NCBI GenBank assembly: GCA_947453225.1
Contig: CANGFV010000005.1
Coordinates: 1 to 38,302, forward strand
Origin: Pseudomonadota bacterium
GTDB taxonomy: Bacteria; Pseudomonadota; Gammaproteobacteria; Steroidobacterales; Steroidobacteraceae
DNA length: 38,302 nucleotides
Direction: 5' to 3'
Below the pieces are notes generated by a model. The model did no database searches. It was not told the DNA's origin and saw only the letters and a program-made list of their open reading frames with translations. Positions 26,615 to 35,312 of this stretch are shown here, piece by piece (position 1 is the stretch's first letter; each line of letters opens with the position of its first letter). The position numbers and the translations under genes are program-made.

Positions 26615-27802
26615 ATGCCTAAGAATAGTTTCTACATTAGTGTTGCGTTATCCGTCGTGAGTGCCGCCTTGATTGCCGGATGTTCAGAAGGTACGCAGCC
26701 GGCATTTCCTCCTCCGCAGGTCAATGTGGCGCAGGTGGTGCAGAAACAGATCCAGTTGTGGGATGAATTTAGTGGACGCATAGAAGCCATTAACACAGTG
26801 GAATTACGTCCGCGTGTGTCCGGTTATCTGTCAGAAGTGCATTTTCGTGAAGGGACTAACGTAAAACGCGGTCAGTTACTTTTTTCAATCGATGATCGAG
26901 AGTACCGAGCGGCTGTAGATAGTGCACGAGCCAATGTTGCTCGTGCTCAAAGTCGTGTAACACTGGCCACTACCGAAGTGGCCCGTAGTGAGCGACTGAT
27001 TGCTGAACAGGCAACCTCGCAGGCTGAAGTTGATCAGAGACGAGGGGAGTTGCAGCAGGCACAGGCTGATCTGAGTGCGATGCAGGCGGCGCTGACTCAG
27101 GCGGAACTGAACTTGAGTTTCACTCGGATTGTTTCACCGATTGACGGACGGGTAGGTGCCGCTCTGATCAAGCCCGGCAATCTTGTCTCACCCGGTTCAA
27201 CGCTTTTGTCCACTGTGGTTTCACTCGATCCGATCTATGTGACGTTCGATGGCGATGAGCAGGTCTATCTGAAGTACCAATCCCTGCTACAGAAGAGGCA
27301 GCAACAGACATCACCAACTGTGAAGCATCCAGTACAAGTTGGGCTGGCCAATGAGCTGGGTTTCCCCCATCAGGGCGAGCTTGAGTTTATTGATAATCAG
27401 TTGAATGCGGGCACCGGTACCATCCGGGCAAAAGCGCTGTTGAAGAATAGTGACGGCGTCTTTACGCCGGGTTTATTTGCGCGGGTGCGACTGCAGGGTA
27501 TGGGTGAACAAAGTGCTTTGCTGATTAATGAAGTGGCAGTATCGAATGATCAAGACCGTAAATTTGTATACGTGATTGGCCCCAACAATACAGCAGTAAG
27601 AAAGGATGTTGTGTTGGGCGAAACCGTAGATGGATTACGCGTGGTCAAGTCAGGACTGACATCCACTGATCAGGTGGTGGTCAATGGGATTCGGAAGATT
27701 TTCTTTCCTGGTGCTCCAGTCGCGCCCGTGACAGTGCCCATGGATAAACCCGATCAGGCACCGCCGGCTGCAGCAAGTTCTGCGGCGTCCGTAAGCAAAT
27801 AA
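26615..27802 (+). CDS. RND efflux periplasmic adaptor (MexE/OqxA/AcrA type lipoprotein)
   Basis: Membrane fusion protein linking an RND pump to an outer-membrane channel. ATG 26615 follows GGAG at 26605-26608. The 395-residue protein starts with a lipoprotein signal peptide ending in the lipobox LIAGC, so it is anchored to the inner membrane from the periplasm. Order of domains: beta-barrel/lipoyl start (ELRPRVSGYLSEVHFREGTN), an alpha-hairpin rich in Ala/Gln (about 95-160), the second lipoyl half (LSFTRIVSPIDGRVGAALIK), then beta-barrel and membrane-proximal domains. It is first of three genes, 16 bp before the pump gene. Substrates cannot be read from the sequence. Confidence 0.94.
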   Translation: MPKNSFYISVALSVVSAALIAGCSEGTQPAFPPPQVNVAQVVQKQIQLWDEFSGRIEAINTVELRPRVSGYLSEVHFREGTNVKRGQLLFSIDDREYRAAVDSARANVARAQSRVTLATTEVARSERLIAEQATSQAEVDQRRGELQQAQADLSAMQAALTQAELNLSFTRIVSPIDGRVGAALIKPGNLVSPGSTLLSTVVSLDPIYVTFDGDEQVYLKYQSLLQKRQQQTSPTVKHPVQVGLANELGFPHQGELEFIDNQLNAGTGTIRAKALLKNSDGVFTPGLFARVRLQGMGEQSALLINEVAVSNDQDRKFVYVIGPNNTAVRKDVVLGETVDGLRVVKSGLTSTDQVVVNGIRKIFFPGAPVAPVTVPMDKPDQAPPAAASSAASVSK

Positions 27803-27818
27803 TACAGAGCAGATATCC

Positions 27819-30800
27819 ATGGATGCATCCAAATTTTTTATTGATCGACCGATTTTTGCTGGGGTGTTGTCGATCCTGATATTTGTTTCAGGGTTGATAG
27901 CTATTCCGCAGCTGCCCATCAGTGAATATCCCGATGTGGTACCCCCTTCAGTGCAGGTGACCGCGTTCTATCCGGGTGCTGATCCGAAAACTATTTCTGA
28001 GACAGTCGCAGCGCCTATCGAAGAAGCGGTGAACGGCGTTGAGAACATGACCTACATGAAGTCAGCGGCAGGCTCTGATGGCACGATGAGTCTGACGGTC
28101 ACTTTTAAGCAAGGCACTTACATTGATCAGGCCGCTGTACGTGTACAGAACCGAGTGCAGCAGGCATTACCTCGCTTGCCAGAAATGGTTCGATCTCTAG
28201 GGGTTACCACTGCCAAGAGTTCACCCAATATCACGATGGTTGTGCATCTGACTTCACCCAACAAAACCTATGACTCGCTTTATCTTTCCAATTTCGCGAA
28301 CTTACGGGTGAAGGATGATCTAGCGCGGCTGGATGGTGTAGGCCAAGCACTGGCCTTTGGTGCCGGTAATTATGCAATGCGCGTCTGGCTGGACCCGCAA
28401 AAGGCAGCTGCCCGCAATCTGACTGCTAGCGACATCATCAATGCAATCCGTGAACAAAATGTACAAGTTTCAGCAGGCAGTATCGGCGCTGCACCGCAAC
28501 CTGATGGGGCGCCATTGCAGTTATCAATCAATGCTCAGGGTCGTCTGACAACGGCTGAACAGTTTGGCGATATCGTGCTGAAAAGCGAAGGCAGCGCATT
28601 AACGCGCCTGAAAGACATTGCGCGAATTGAGTTGGGCTCACAAACTTACACATTGCATTCATTGCTCAATAATGAAGATGCGGCTGCCATCGTAATTTTT
28701 GAGGCGCCGGGCGCTAACTCAATTGCCTTGTCAGATGCAGTACGTCAACGCATGGCAGAACTGGCCAAAACGTTTCCAGAAGATGTGCAATGGACGGTGG
28801 CATTTGATCCAACGGTTTTTGTTAGGGAATCCATCAAGTCCGTCATCGAAACATTGCTGGAAGCCATATTGTTGGTGGTGATTGTGGTGGTGGTGTTTCT
28901 GCAAACATGGCGAGCTTCAATCATTCCGCTGCTGGCTGTGCCGGTTTCGGTGGTGGGCACGTTTGCGGTGTTGTGGCTGTTAGGATTCTCCATCAATGTA
29001 CTGACACTGTTCGGATTGGTACTGGCGATTGGCATCGTGGTGGATGATGCAATTGTCGTCGTTGAAAACGTTGAACGAAATATCAGTGATGGACTGAAAC
29101 CACTTGCTGCCGCACACAAGGCCATGAGCGAAGTATCAGAACCCATCATCGCTATCTCGCTGGTACTGGTGGCGGTATTTGTACCACTGGCCTTTCTGGA
29201 TGGGGTTACGGGTCAGTTCTACCGACAATTCGCCGTGACCATTGCTATCTCGGCAGTGATTTCCGCAATCAATTCCCTGACGCTGTCACCGGCGCTCGCT
29301 GCAGTGCTATTGAAACCGCATGATGCCAAGCCCGATAAACTTGGGCGACTAATTGACTCCGTGCTGGGTAGATTCTTCCAATGGTTTAACGCTAAGTTCC
29401 GTCGTGCCGGAGACCGTTATGGCAGGGTGGTTCAGAGCAATATGAATCACAGCGTGCGACTGATCATCCTGTATGCCGGCCTGATCGGCATTGCATGCCT
29501 TGCCTTCCGTAGTGTGCCGGGTGGATTCATTCCTACTCAGGACAAGCAATATTTGTTTGCTCTAGTGCAGTTGCCGGAAGGTGCAACGCTGGATCGTACC
29601 GATGCCATGGTACGCAAGCTCAGTACCATTGCCTTGAATACACCCGGTGTGCATAACACGGTTGAGTTCCCTGGCTTGAACGCAGTGCACTTTATTGCCA
29701 CACCGAATACGGCGGTTATTTTTATCGGACTTGATCCTGCAAAGGAACGTAAAAAAAGCGCAGCAGAAATAGCCAGCATCATTACCGGACAGTTTGCACA
29801 GATTCAGGATGGACTGGCGTTTGCAGTGATGCCGCCGCCTGTGCTTGGGCTGGGTAATTCAGCGGGTGCGGAGTTATATGTTCAGGATCGTGGTGGTCTT
29901 GGCTACGGAGAACTGAATGCACAGACACAGGCGCTTGCAGGAATATTGCGTCAATCCCCTGGTTTCAATCCCTATGCTGTTTACAGTACCAATCAGGCTA
30001 ATGTGCCGCAGTTGAGTGCAGAGGTGGATCGAATCAAGGCAAAAGAGAAGGGCGTCAACCTGTACGAACTCTACAACACCTTGCAGGTGTATCTCGGCTC
30101 GACCTATGTCAATGACTTCAATTTGTTCGGCAGAACATACAATGTCTATGCTCAGGCCGACGCGCGTTTCCGTGATGAAGTCAGTGACATTGCCCAACTG
30201 CGTACACGCAGTAATACAGGTGAAATGGTCGCGGTAGGTAGCGTGGTCAAGATCAAGGAAAGCTATGGACCCGATCCGGTTATTCGTTACAACGGTTTTC
30301 CTGCAGCCGATTTGAGTGCGGGCAGTAATTCTGCAGTGATGTCCTCCAATCAGGCTATAGCGGCGATTCGAAAACTTGCTGATACCAATCTGCCAAATGG
30401 ACTAGCGATTGAGTGGACTGGATTGAGTTACGAAGAAATACATCAGGGCAATGCCGCCATCTGGGTATTTCCATTGTGTATTTTGCTGGTGTATTTGGTG
30501 TTGTCGGCTTTGTATGAAAGCTGGAGCCTGCCACTGACGGTGATTCTGATCGTGCCGCTATGTATTTTTTCAGCAATTGGTGGCATCTGGTTGGTTAACT
30601 TCTTTCACGGCTTAAGTTTCATCTTCTGGCCGCCAACTTATGCCCCTACCTTTCTGGATAACAACGTCTTCACGCAGATCGGGCTGGTTGTGCTGATGGG
30701 ATTGGCCTGCAAGAACGCGATCCTGATAGTCGAATTTGCACGGGAACTTGAAATACAGGGCAGAAGCACACTGGATGCCGCACTAGAAGCCTGCCGGTTA

Positions 30801-31043
30801 CGTCTGCGGCCGATTCTGATGACCAGCTTTGCATTCATCATGGGAGTTGTTCCATTGGTATTGGCTACGGGTGCCGGTGCGGAAGTGCGGCAGGTGATGG
30901 GTGTGACCGTGTTTGCCGGCATGCTAGGTGTCACTTTGTTCGGTTTATTCTTTACTCCGTTGTTCTATGTCCTCATTCGACACTGGTCATCGCGGCGTGA
31001 GACAACCACGAAGCAAACGGAGGACGCACATGAGTCTCTATGA
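27819..31043 (+). CDS. RND multidrug efflux pump, inner-membrane permease (MexF/OqxB-like, HAE1)
   Basis: Proton-driven tripartite drug exporter. At 1074 residues it has two repeats of a large periplasmic loop between membrane helices. The N-terminus is typical (FFIDRPIFAGVLSILIFVSG, then PQLPISEYPDVVPPSVQV). The proton-relay aspartates are in GIVVDDAIVVVENVERNI (about residue 408), and the partner lysine in GLACKNAILIVEFARELE (about 965). GLACKNAIL and NNVFTQIGLVV resemble MexF/OqxB. A hydrophobic insertion with FWPPTYAPTF precedes this segment and is absent from the MexF/OqxB sequences I recall. Its end overlaps the start of the outer-membrane factor gene by 14 bases. Confidence 0.95.
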   Translation: MDASKFFIDRPIFAGVLSILIFVSGLIAIPQLPISEYPDVVPPSVQVTAFYPGADPKTISETVAAPIEEAVNGVENMTYMKSAAGSDGTMSLTVTFKQGTYIDQAAVRVQNRVQQALPRLPEMVRSLGVTTAKSSPNITMVVHLTSPNKTYDSLYLSNFANLRVKDDLARLDGVGQALAFGAGNYAMRVWLDPQKAAARNLTASDIINAIREQNVQVSAGSIGAAPQPDGAPLQLSINAQGRLTTAEQFGDIVLKSEGSALTRLKDIARIELGSQTYTLHSLLNNEDAAAIVIFEAPGANSIALSDAVRQRMAELAKTFPEDVQWTVAFDPTVFVRESIKSVIETLLEAILLVVIVVVVFLQTWRASIIPLLAVPVSVVGTFAVLWLLGFSINVLTLFGLVLAIGIVVDDAIVVVENVERNISDGLKPLAAAHKAMSEVSEPIIAISLVLVAVFVPLAFLDGVTGQFYRQFAVTIAISAVISAINSLTLSPALAAVLLKPHDAKPDKLGRLIDSVLGRFFQWFNAKFRRAGDRYGRVVQSNMNHSVRLIILYAGLIGIACLAFRSVPGGFIPTQDKQYLFALVQLPEGATLDRTDAMVRKLSTIALNTPGVHNTVEFPGLNAVHFIATPNTAVIFIGLDPAKERKKSAAEIASIITGQFAQIQDGLAFAVMPPPVLGLGNSAGAELYVQDRGGLGYGELNAQTQALAGILRQSPGFNPYAVYSTNQANVPQLSAEVDRIKAKEKGVNLYELYNTLQVYLGSTYVNDFNLFGRTYNVYAQADARFRDEVSDIAQLRTRSNTGEMVAVGSVVKIKESYGPDPVIRYNGFPAADLSAGSNSAVMSSNQAIAAIRKLADTNLPNGLAIEWTGLSYEEIHQGNAAIWVFPLCILLVYLVLSALYESWSLPLTVILIVPLCIFSAIGGIWLVNFFHGLSFIFWPPTYAPTFLDNNVFTQIGLVVLMGLACKNAILIVEFARELEIQGRSTLDAALEACRLRLRPILMTSFAFIMGVVPLVLATGAGAEVRQVMGVTVFAGMLGVTLFGLFFTPLFYVLIRHWSSRRETTTKQTEDAHESL

Positions 31044-32457
31044 TGCCCCTGCTATGAAAGTCACCGTGCTCACCTCTGTCATTTCGGCCGTCTTAACCGG
31101 CTGCATGGTAGGGCCGTCATACAAGAAACCAGAACTGAGCTTGCCTAAACAGTTTGATCAGGCACCTGTCGGACAGGAAACGCTGAACAGTGAAAATGCC
31201 CTGTGGTCTGCCTTCAATGACCCGGCACTGAATGCATTGATCGCTCGAGCGCAGCAGGAAAATAAAACTGTGGTTCAGTCGACGGCAAGATTGCAGGAAA
31301 CGCGTGCATTGCGGGGGTTATATTTTTATAGCTGGTTCCCAACGATTACTGCATCTGCTAGTGAAGAAAAAAGTCGCGCATCAAATCGAGATCCGTTCAT
31401 TCCATTGGGCACCGGTACTAAGGACACTTATCGGGCCGGATTCGATGCCAGTTGGGAAATTGATTTGTTCGGTGGAACCCGTCAGCAAAAAAATGCCATT
31501 ACCAGTGAAAGCATGGCAAGCGCCTATCAGTTTAAGGGTGCACAACTGTCGGTGAGTGCAGAGGTTGCCCAAGCGTACTTTGCATTGCGCGGTGCGCAGC
31601 AGCGGCGTGTGATTCAGAAGCAGAATATTGAAAACCTTCAGCAGACGGAGAGGGTATTAGCGGCGAGATTAAAAGAAGGTCGAGGTAGCGCACTGGAAGT
31701 GGCGCAAAATCGGACCGTCATTCTGCAAGTAGAAGCCCAATTGCCGATTATCGACGCGGAAATTGTTCGACAGGAACAGCGACTCAGTGTGCTTACTGCG
31801 CAGTCGGTTGCTACATTGCGTGAAACATTGCAACTGAGCAAGTCCATGCCAACGCTTCCGGCATTGCAGTCTATCGGTACGCCTGAGCAATGGGTTAGAA
31901 GAAGGCCCGACATATTGGCCGCTGAGCAGCAATTTGCAGCAGCTAATGCGCGAGTCGGTGAAAAGGTTTCAGATTATTTTCCAAAGCTTAATTTGTTCGG
32001 CAGCTTCGGTTGGACGGCACAAGGATTTGGCGACCTCGGTAATAGCAGCGCTGAACGCTGGAGTTACGGGCCCTCACTGAGCTGGAATTTTCTCAATGTA
32101 GGTCGAGTTCGACAGAACGTGAAAGCCGCAGAGGCACGTGCAGATGCAGTAGCTGCTGCGTATCAGCAGACGGTATTGCTCGCGCTCGAAGATACTGAAA
32201 ATGCTCTGGCTCAATACCGCGCCAGTAATCAGTCGGTGCAGCAATTGCAGCAAGCAGCAGAGCAGTCTCGCAAGGCAAGAGATCTGGCTAGATTGCGCTA
32301 TGAGACTGGCGCCTCAGATTTCCTCACTCTGTTGGATGCTGAGCGCACTTTGCTTGCGGTTGAAGATGCCGGTGTGCAGGCAGCAATAGCGCAAGCAAGC
32401 TCGCTGGCATTGGTATACAAAGCGCTGGGTGGTGACTTCGTTGAGGCAGTCAGATGA
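31030..32457 (+). CDS. RND efflux outer-membrane factor (OprN/NodT type lipoprotein)
   Basis: TolC-like channel completing the efflux system. ATG 31030 has GGAGG at 31019-31023 and overlaps the pump gene; a further ATG at 31054 is also possible. The 475-residue form has a lipobox (VLTGC) and the typical start MVGPSYKKPELSLP. Two outer-membrane efflux repeats follow: TVVQSTARLQETRALRG and YRAGFDASWEIDLFGGTRQQ, then RRPDILAAEQQFAAANARVG and GPSLSWNFLNVGRVRQNVK. It ends normally (LALVYKALGGDFVEAVR). No terminator follows; the last bases ATGA are shared with the start of an RHS fragment. Confidence 0.93.
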   Translation: MSLYDAPAMKVTVLTSVISAVLTGCMVGPSYKKPELSLPKQFDQAPVGQETLNSENALWSAFNDPALNALIARAQQENKTVVQSTARLQETRALRGLYFYSWFPTITASASEEKSRASNRDPFIPLGTGTKDTYRAGFDASWEIDLFGGTRQQKNAITSESMASAYQFKGAQLSVSAEVAQAYFALRGAQQRRVIQKQNIENLQQTERVLAARLKEGRGSALEVAQNRTVILQVEAQLPIIDAEIVRQEQRLSVLTAQSVATLRETLQLSKSMPTLPALQSIGTPEQWVRRRPDILAAEQQFAAANARVGEKVSDYFPKLNLFGSFGWTAQGFGDLGNSSAERWSYGPSLSWNFLNVGRVRQNVKAAEARADAVAAAYQQTVLLALEDTENALAQYRASNQSVQQLQQAAEQSRKARDLARLRYETGASDFLTLLDAERTLLAVEDAGVQAAIAQASSLALVYKALGGDFVEAVR

Positions 32458-33589
32458 GAATATTCATGGAGAAGGTGATGAGCAGTGCCAACAGCACGGT
32501 GGATTACCGGCACTACATCTATGCCGGTACCAGCCGCACGCCGGTGGCGGTGTACTCGCGCACCGGCACGGCCAACAGTCAGAACAAAGTGCGGTATCTG
32601 CTGGATGATCCACAGGACAGCGTTGTCAGTATTCTGGACAGCGCAGGCGCGGTGATGGTCAATGAAAGCTATACCGCCTATGGCAACCGCAGAAACCCTG
32701 ACACCTTGATTGGTGCGCCTCCAGTGCCCAGAAGACGGCGATCGCCAATGTCACCCGTCAGGGCTATACATGGCAGACAGCACTGGGGGACATGGGACTC
32801 AACCACATGAATGGCCGGGTGCAGGATGCCGTGACCGGTACGTTCCTGTCTGCGGATCTGTATATCGGCAGGCCTATGAACACCCAGAACTACAATCTGT
32901 ATGGCTATGTCTATAACAATCCACTCACACTCAATGATCCGACCGGGTACTGTCCGCCTGGAACAGGGCAGCAAGTGACGAAAGCTGGATATGAACTTGA
33001 AGAAGTGGTAATAACCGCAGAGAGACCAAGCTGGCTTTCAAGGGTGGCTCATGCTTTTGGTAATATGTTCAAGAGAAAACCTTCAAGGCCGCAAGGGCAG
33101 AAGTGCGGAGCGCCGAGTTTGGCGCCTCATGGTGTAGGGCTTTCCGCAGGAGGTAATGCCGAAGCAGGTGTAGGTGCTGCTGGGGCTGCTGGGCAGATTT
33201 CTACTGGGGGCGGCTACTTTCACAACTCAAATGGCGGATGGTCGTCTGGAACCTACATTAGCTACGGAGCTGCGGCCAACGCTGGAAGCGCAACTGCAGG
33301 AACGCCAACGCAGAGTTCGACCCCATTTGTCGCTGGTGCCTCTTTAGGTGGAGGTGCATCGCTGTTCGTCACTAACGCGCAGTCAGTTCACCAACTGGAG
33401 GGGTCTTTCACGACATACTCGTTGAATGTTGGTATCGGACCATTACAAGCTTCGGTACAACTATCCGTGGGTGGGGACATCTGGCAATTTGGAATAAGCC
33501 CGCCTGTTGCTGGAGAGACACTAGGTTTTTCTGTGTCATCAGTTACAACTAACACTGAGGTTGATCCTAACAATGATGGTTGTCAGTAA
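32454..33589 (+). pseudogene. RHS C-terminal fragment with glycine-rich tip (one frameshift)
   Basis: The end of an RHS/YD-repeat protein, without its large N-terminal shell. From ATG 32454 (overlapping the outer-membrane factor stop) the core runs VDYRHYIYAG, VAVYSRTG, DDPQDSVVSILDSAG, VNESYTAYGNRRNP. At about 32718-32728 one base is lost. The core then continues in another frame as NVTRQGYTWQTAL, LNHMNGRVQDAVTGTFLSAD and YGYVYNNPLTLNDPTG. After a GYELEEVVITAERP linker (about 32978-33034) comes a roughly 185-residue variable tip, rich in Gly/Ala/Ser and beta-prone (for example GGGASLFVTNAQ, VGIGPLQASVQLSVGG). Its activity is unknown. From ATG 32792 the second part could be translated alone as 265 residues. 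Confidence 0.75.
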
Positions 33590-33619
33590 GGCGCATGTGG
33601 TCTTTATTAAGAGAAATTT

Positions 33620-33856
33620 ATGGGTAACAAAATTGATTTGTTATTTGTTGAAAAGATTTTTTTTTGGGTTGGTCTTTTTGTAGCGTTACTTGTCGCATTG
33701 CGGCCTTCGTTGGTCCTTCGCGTGCTTTCATATGGTCAATACAAAGAAGGTGACGTGTCCTCTACGGTTATAAAGATGGTTCAAGTGATTGCCGCAGTGG
33801 CGGCGATCACTCTTGCTGTCCGTCTTTTCCTGGACTTTATCCAGCGCGGAAAGTGA
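33620..33856 (+). CDS. Small two-helix membrane protein, candidate immunity partner
   Basis: Unrecognised 78-residue protein. Two hydrophobic segments are visible (about 10-30, FFWVGLFVALLVALRPSLVL, and about 50-72, VIKMVQVIAAVAAITLAVRL), separated by a charged loop (SYGQYKEGDVSS). An AGAG-type ribosome site lies about nine bases upstream. It starts 30 bp after the RHS tip, the place where RHS and CDI loci usually keep an immunity gene. It is more AT-rich than the following cassette. An immunity role against the preceding tip is inferred from position only. Confidence 0.55.
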   Translation: MGNKIDLLFVEKIFFWVGLFVALLVALRPSLVLRVLSYGQYKEGDVSSTVIKMVQVIAAVAAITLAVRLFLDFIQRGK

Positions 33857-33908
33857 CATGGTAGGTAACAAACGGTGTTGTGCTTGATGTCTTAGCCGCT
33901 TCGTTCTG

Positions 33909-35312
33909 GTGCGGTGGAATGAAGGCGCCTGGACCTATGGGGATGTGAAGCATCTGCATGCCCCTACGAAAACCGGCAGCGCCAGCCTGGGGTATAACTA
34001 TGACAACAACGGCAATGCCACCTCGCGCAATGGCAAGACCCTCAAATGGAATGCCTACAACTTGCCTACCCAGATCAAAGATGGCAACGAGAGCATTGCC
34101 CTTTCGTATGATGCCAATCTGCAGCTCTATCAAGTGGCGGATTCGAATGGGACTACCACTGAAGCCACGACCTATATCGGTGATCTGATGGAAAAGGTGG
34201 TGAAGGTGAATGGCACCATTGACTATCGTCATTACATTTACGATGGCAGTCAGCGTGCGGCGGTGGCGGTCTACTCAAGGACCAGTGCCAATGTGAATTC
34301 GACGTACTACATTCTGAAGGATTCCAACGACAGCGTGGCCACTCTGCTGGACAGTACGGGTGCGGTAATTGCCAGAGAAAGCTTCAATGCCTATGGTACG
34401 CGCCGGAATCCCGGTACCTGGAGTGGTCAGGTCAATGCAACCGGTCTGGACACCAGCTTTAACATCACCCGGCAAGGTTACACCTGGCAAACTGCGTTGG
34501 GCTATACCAGCCTGAATCACATGAATGCCCGGGTACAGGACTCGGCGACGGGGGTGTTTCTGTCAGCCGATAGCCTGATCAGCCAGCCGGGATATACGCA
34601 GAGTTACAATCGCTATGGGTACGTGAACAACAATCCCCTGAGTTATAACGACCCCAGCGGCCATTGTCCTTCCAATAATGGCTACACACCGCCGGATAAT
34701 AATGGGCCGGGTTACGAATTAGAGGAGGTCGTCGTGTATGGTTATATAGATGATTCCCGCTCAGCTAATTCCAGCTCATGGGACTTCACTCCCTTTGACT
34801 GGAACTTGCTGCGTGATTGGTACAATGATTACTTCAACAATAACAACGTCGATAGCGCGCCTGCGAAGCGAGCTCCTCAGCCAGTGCCGCAAGGGAATAA
34901 ATCAGATTCGCGCTTGCTGACGCCTTGCGAGAAGACAACGCTTGGCCCTTACATTCCATCCACGGATCTGAATGCCGCAGTGCTGCACGACGGCAATGTG
35001 CCGTTCTACCTTGGTAACAACTTTACGGGCATCACGCGCGGCAATGACATCTATTTCCGGCCCGGTATCTACGACCCTTCTATGCCGGCAGGCCTGGCGG
35101 TTCTTGGCCACGAATTGGTGCACGTTGGTCAATATCGCGGCGGCATGAACTGGCTTAGCTATCTGTGGTCCACGCGCCACGGGTACTCGAACAGCCCATA
35201 TGAGCAGGCCGCATACTCAATGCAGGACAAGATTCAATCGGAATTGACCGGCAACGGCTTTGCTGGGTGCTCTGCGCCAAGCGCTGCACCGCAGGGAGGA
35301 TCTTCGCCATGA
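33909..35312 (+). CDS. N-truncated RHS core fused to zincin-like metallopeptidase tip
   Basis: 467-residue fragment of an RHS protein. The core begins abruptly within a YD repeat (RWNEGAWTYGD, YDNNGNATSRNGK), continues through GDLMEKVVKVNGTIDYRHYI, TRQGYTWQTALGY and ARVQDSATGVFLSAD, and ends in YGYVNNNPLSYNDPSG (about 236-251). The linker GYELEEVVVYGY (268-279) matches the linker of the previous RHS copy. The tip contains LGHELVHVGQYRGG (HELVH 401-405) and NSPYEQAAY (Glu 432), which fits an HExxH zinc peptidase of DUF4157-like type. GTG 33909 has no ribosome site, so this may be a silent cassette. The stop overlaps the next gene (ATGA). Confidence 0.7.
   Translation: MRWNEGAWTYGDVKHLHAPTKTGSASLGYNYDNNGNATSRNGKTLKWNAYNLPTQIKDGNESIALSYDANLQLYQVADSNGTTTEATTYIGDLMEKVVKVNGTIDYRHYIYDGSQRAAVAVYSRTSANVNSTYYILKDSNDSVATLLDSTGAVIARESFNAYGTRRNPGTWSGQVNATGLDTSFNITRQGYTWQTALGYTSLNHMNARVQDSATGVFLSADSLISQPGYTQSYNRYGYVNNNPLSYNDPSGHCPSNNGYTPPDNNGPGYELEEVVVYGYIDDSRSANSSSWDFTPFDWNLLRDWYNDYFNNNNVDSAPAKRAPQPVPQGNKSDSRLLTPCEKTTLGPYIPSTDLNAAVLHDGNVPFYLGNNFTGITRGNDIYFRPGIYDPSMPAGLAVLGHELVHVGQYRGGMNWLSYLWSTRHGYSNSPYEQAAYSMQDKIQSELTGNGFAGCSAPSAAPQGGSSP

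Noticed and set aside
32718-32745. Programmed frameshift in the first RHS fragment
   Set aside because: The sequence around the frame change has no slippery heptamer; a simple one-base deletion explains it.
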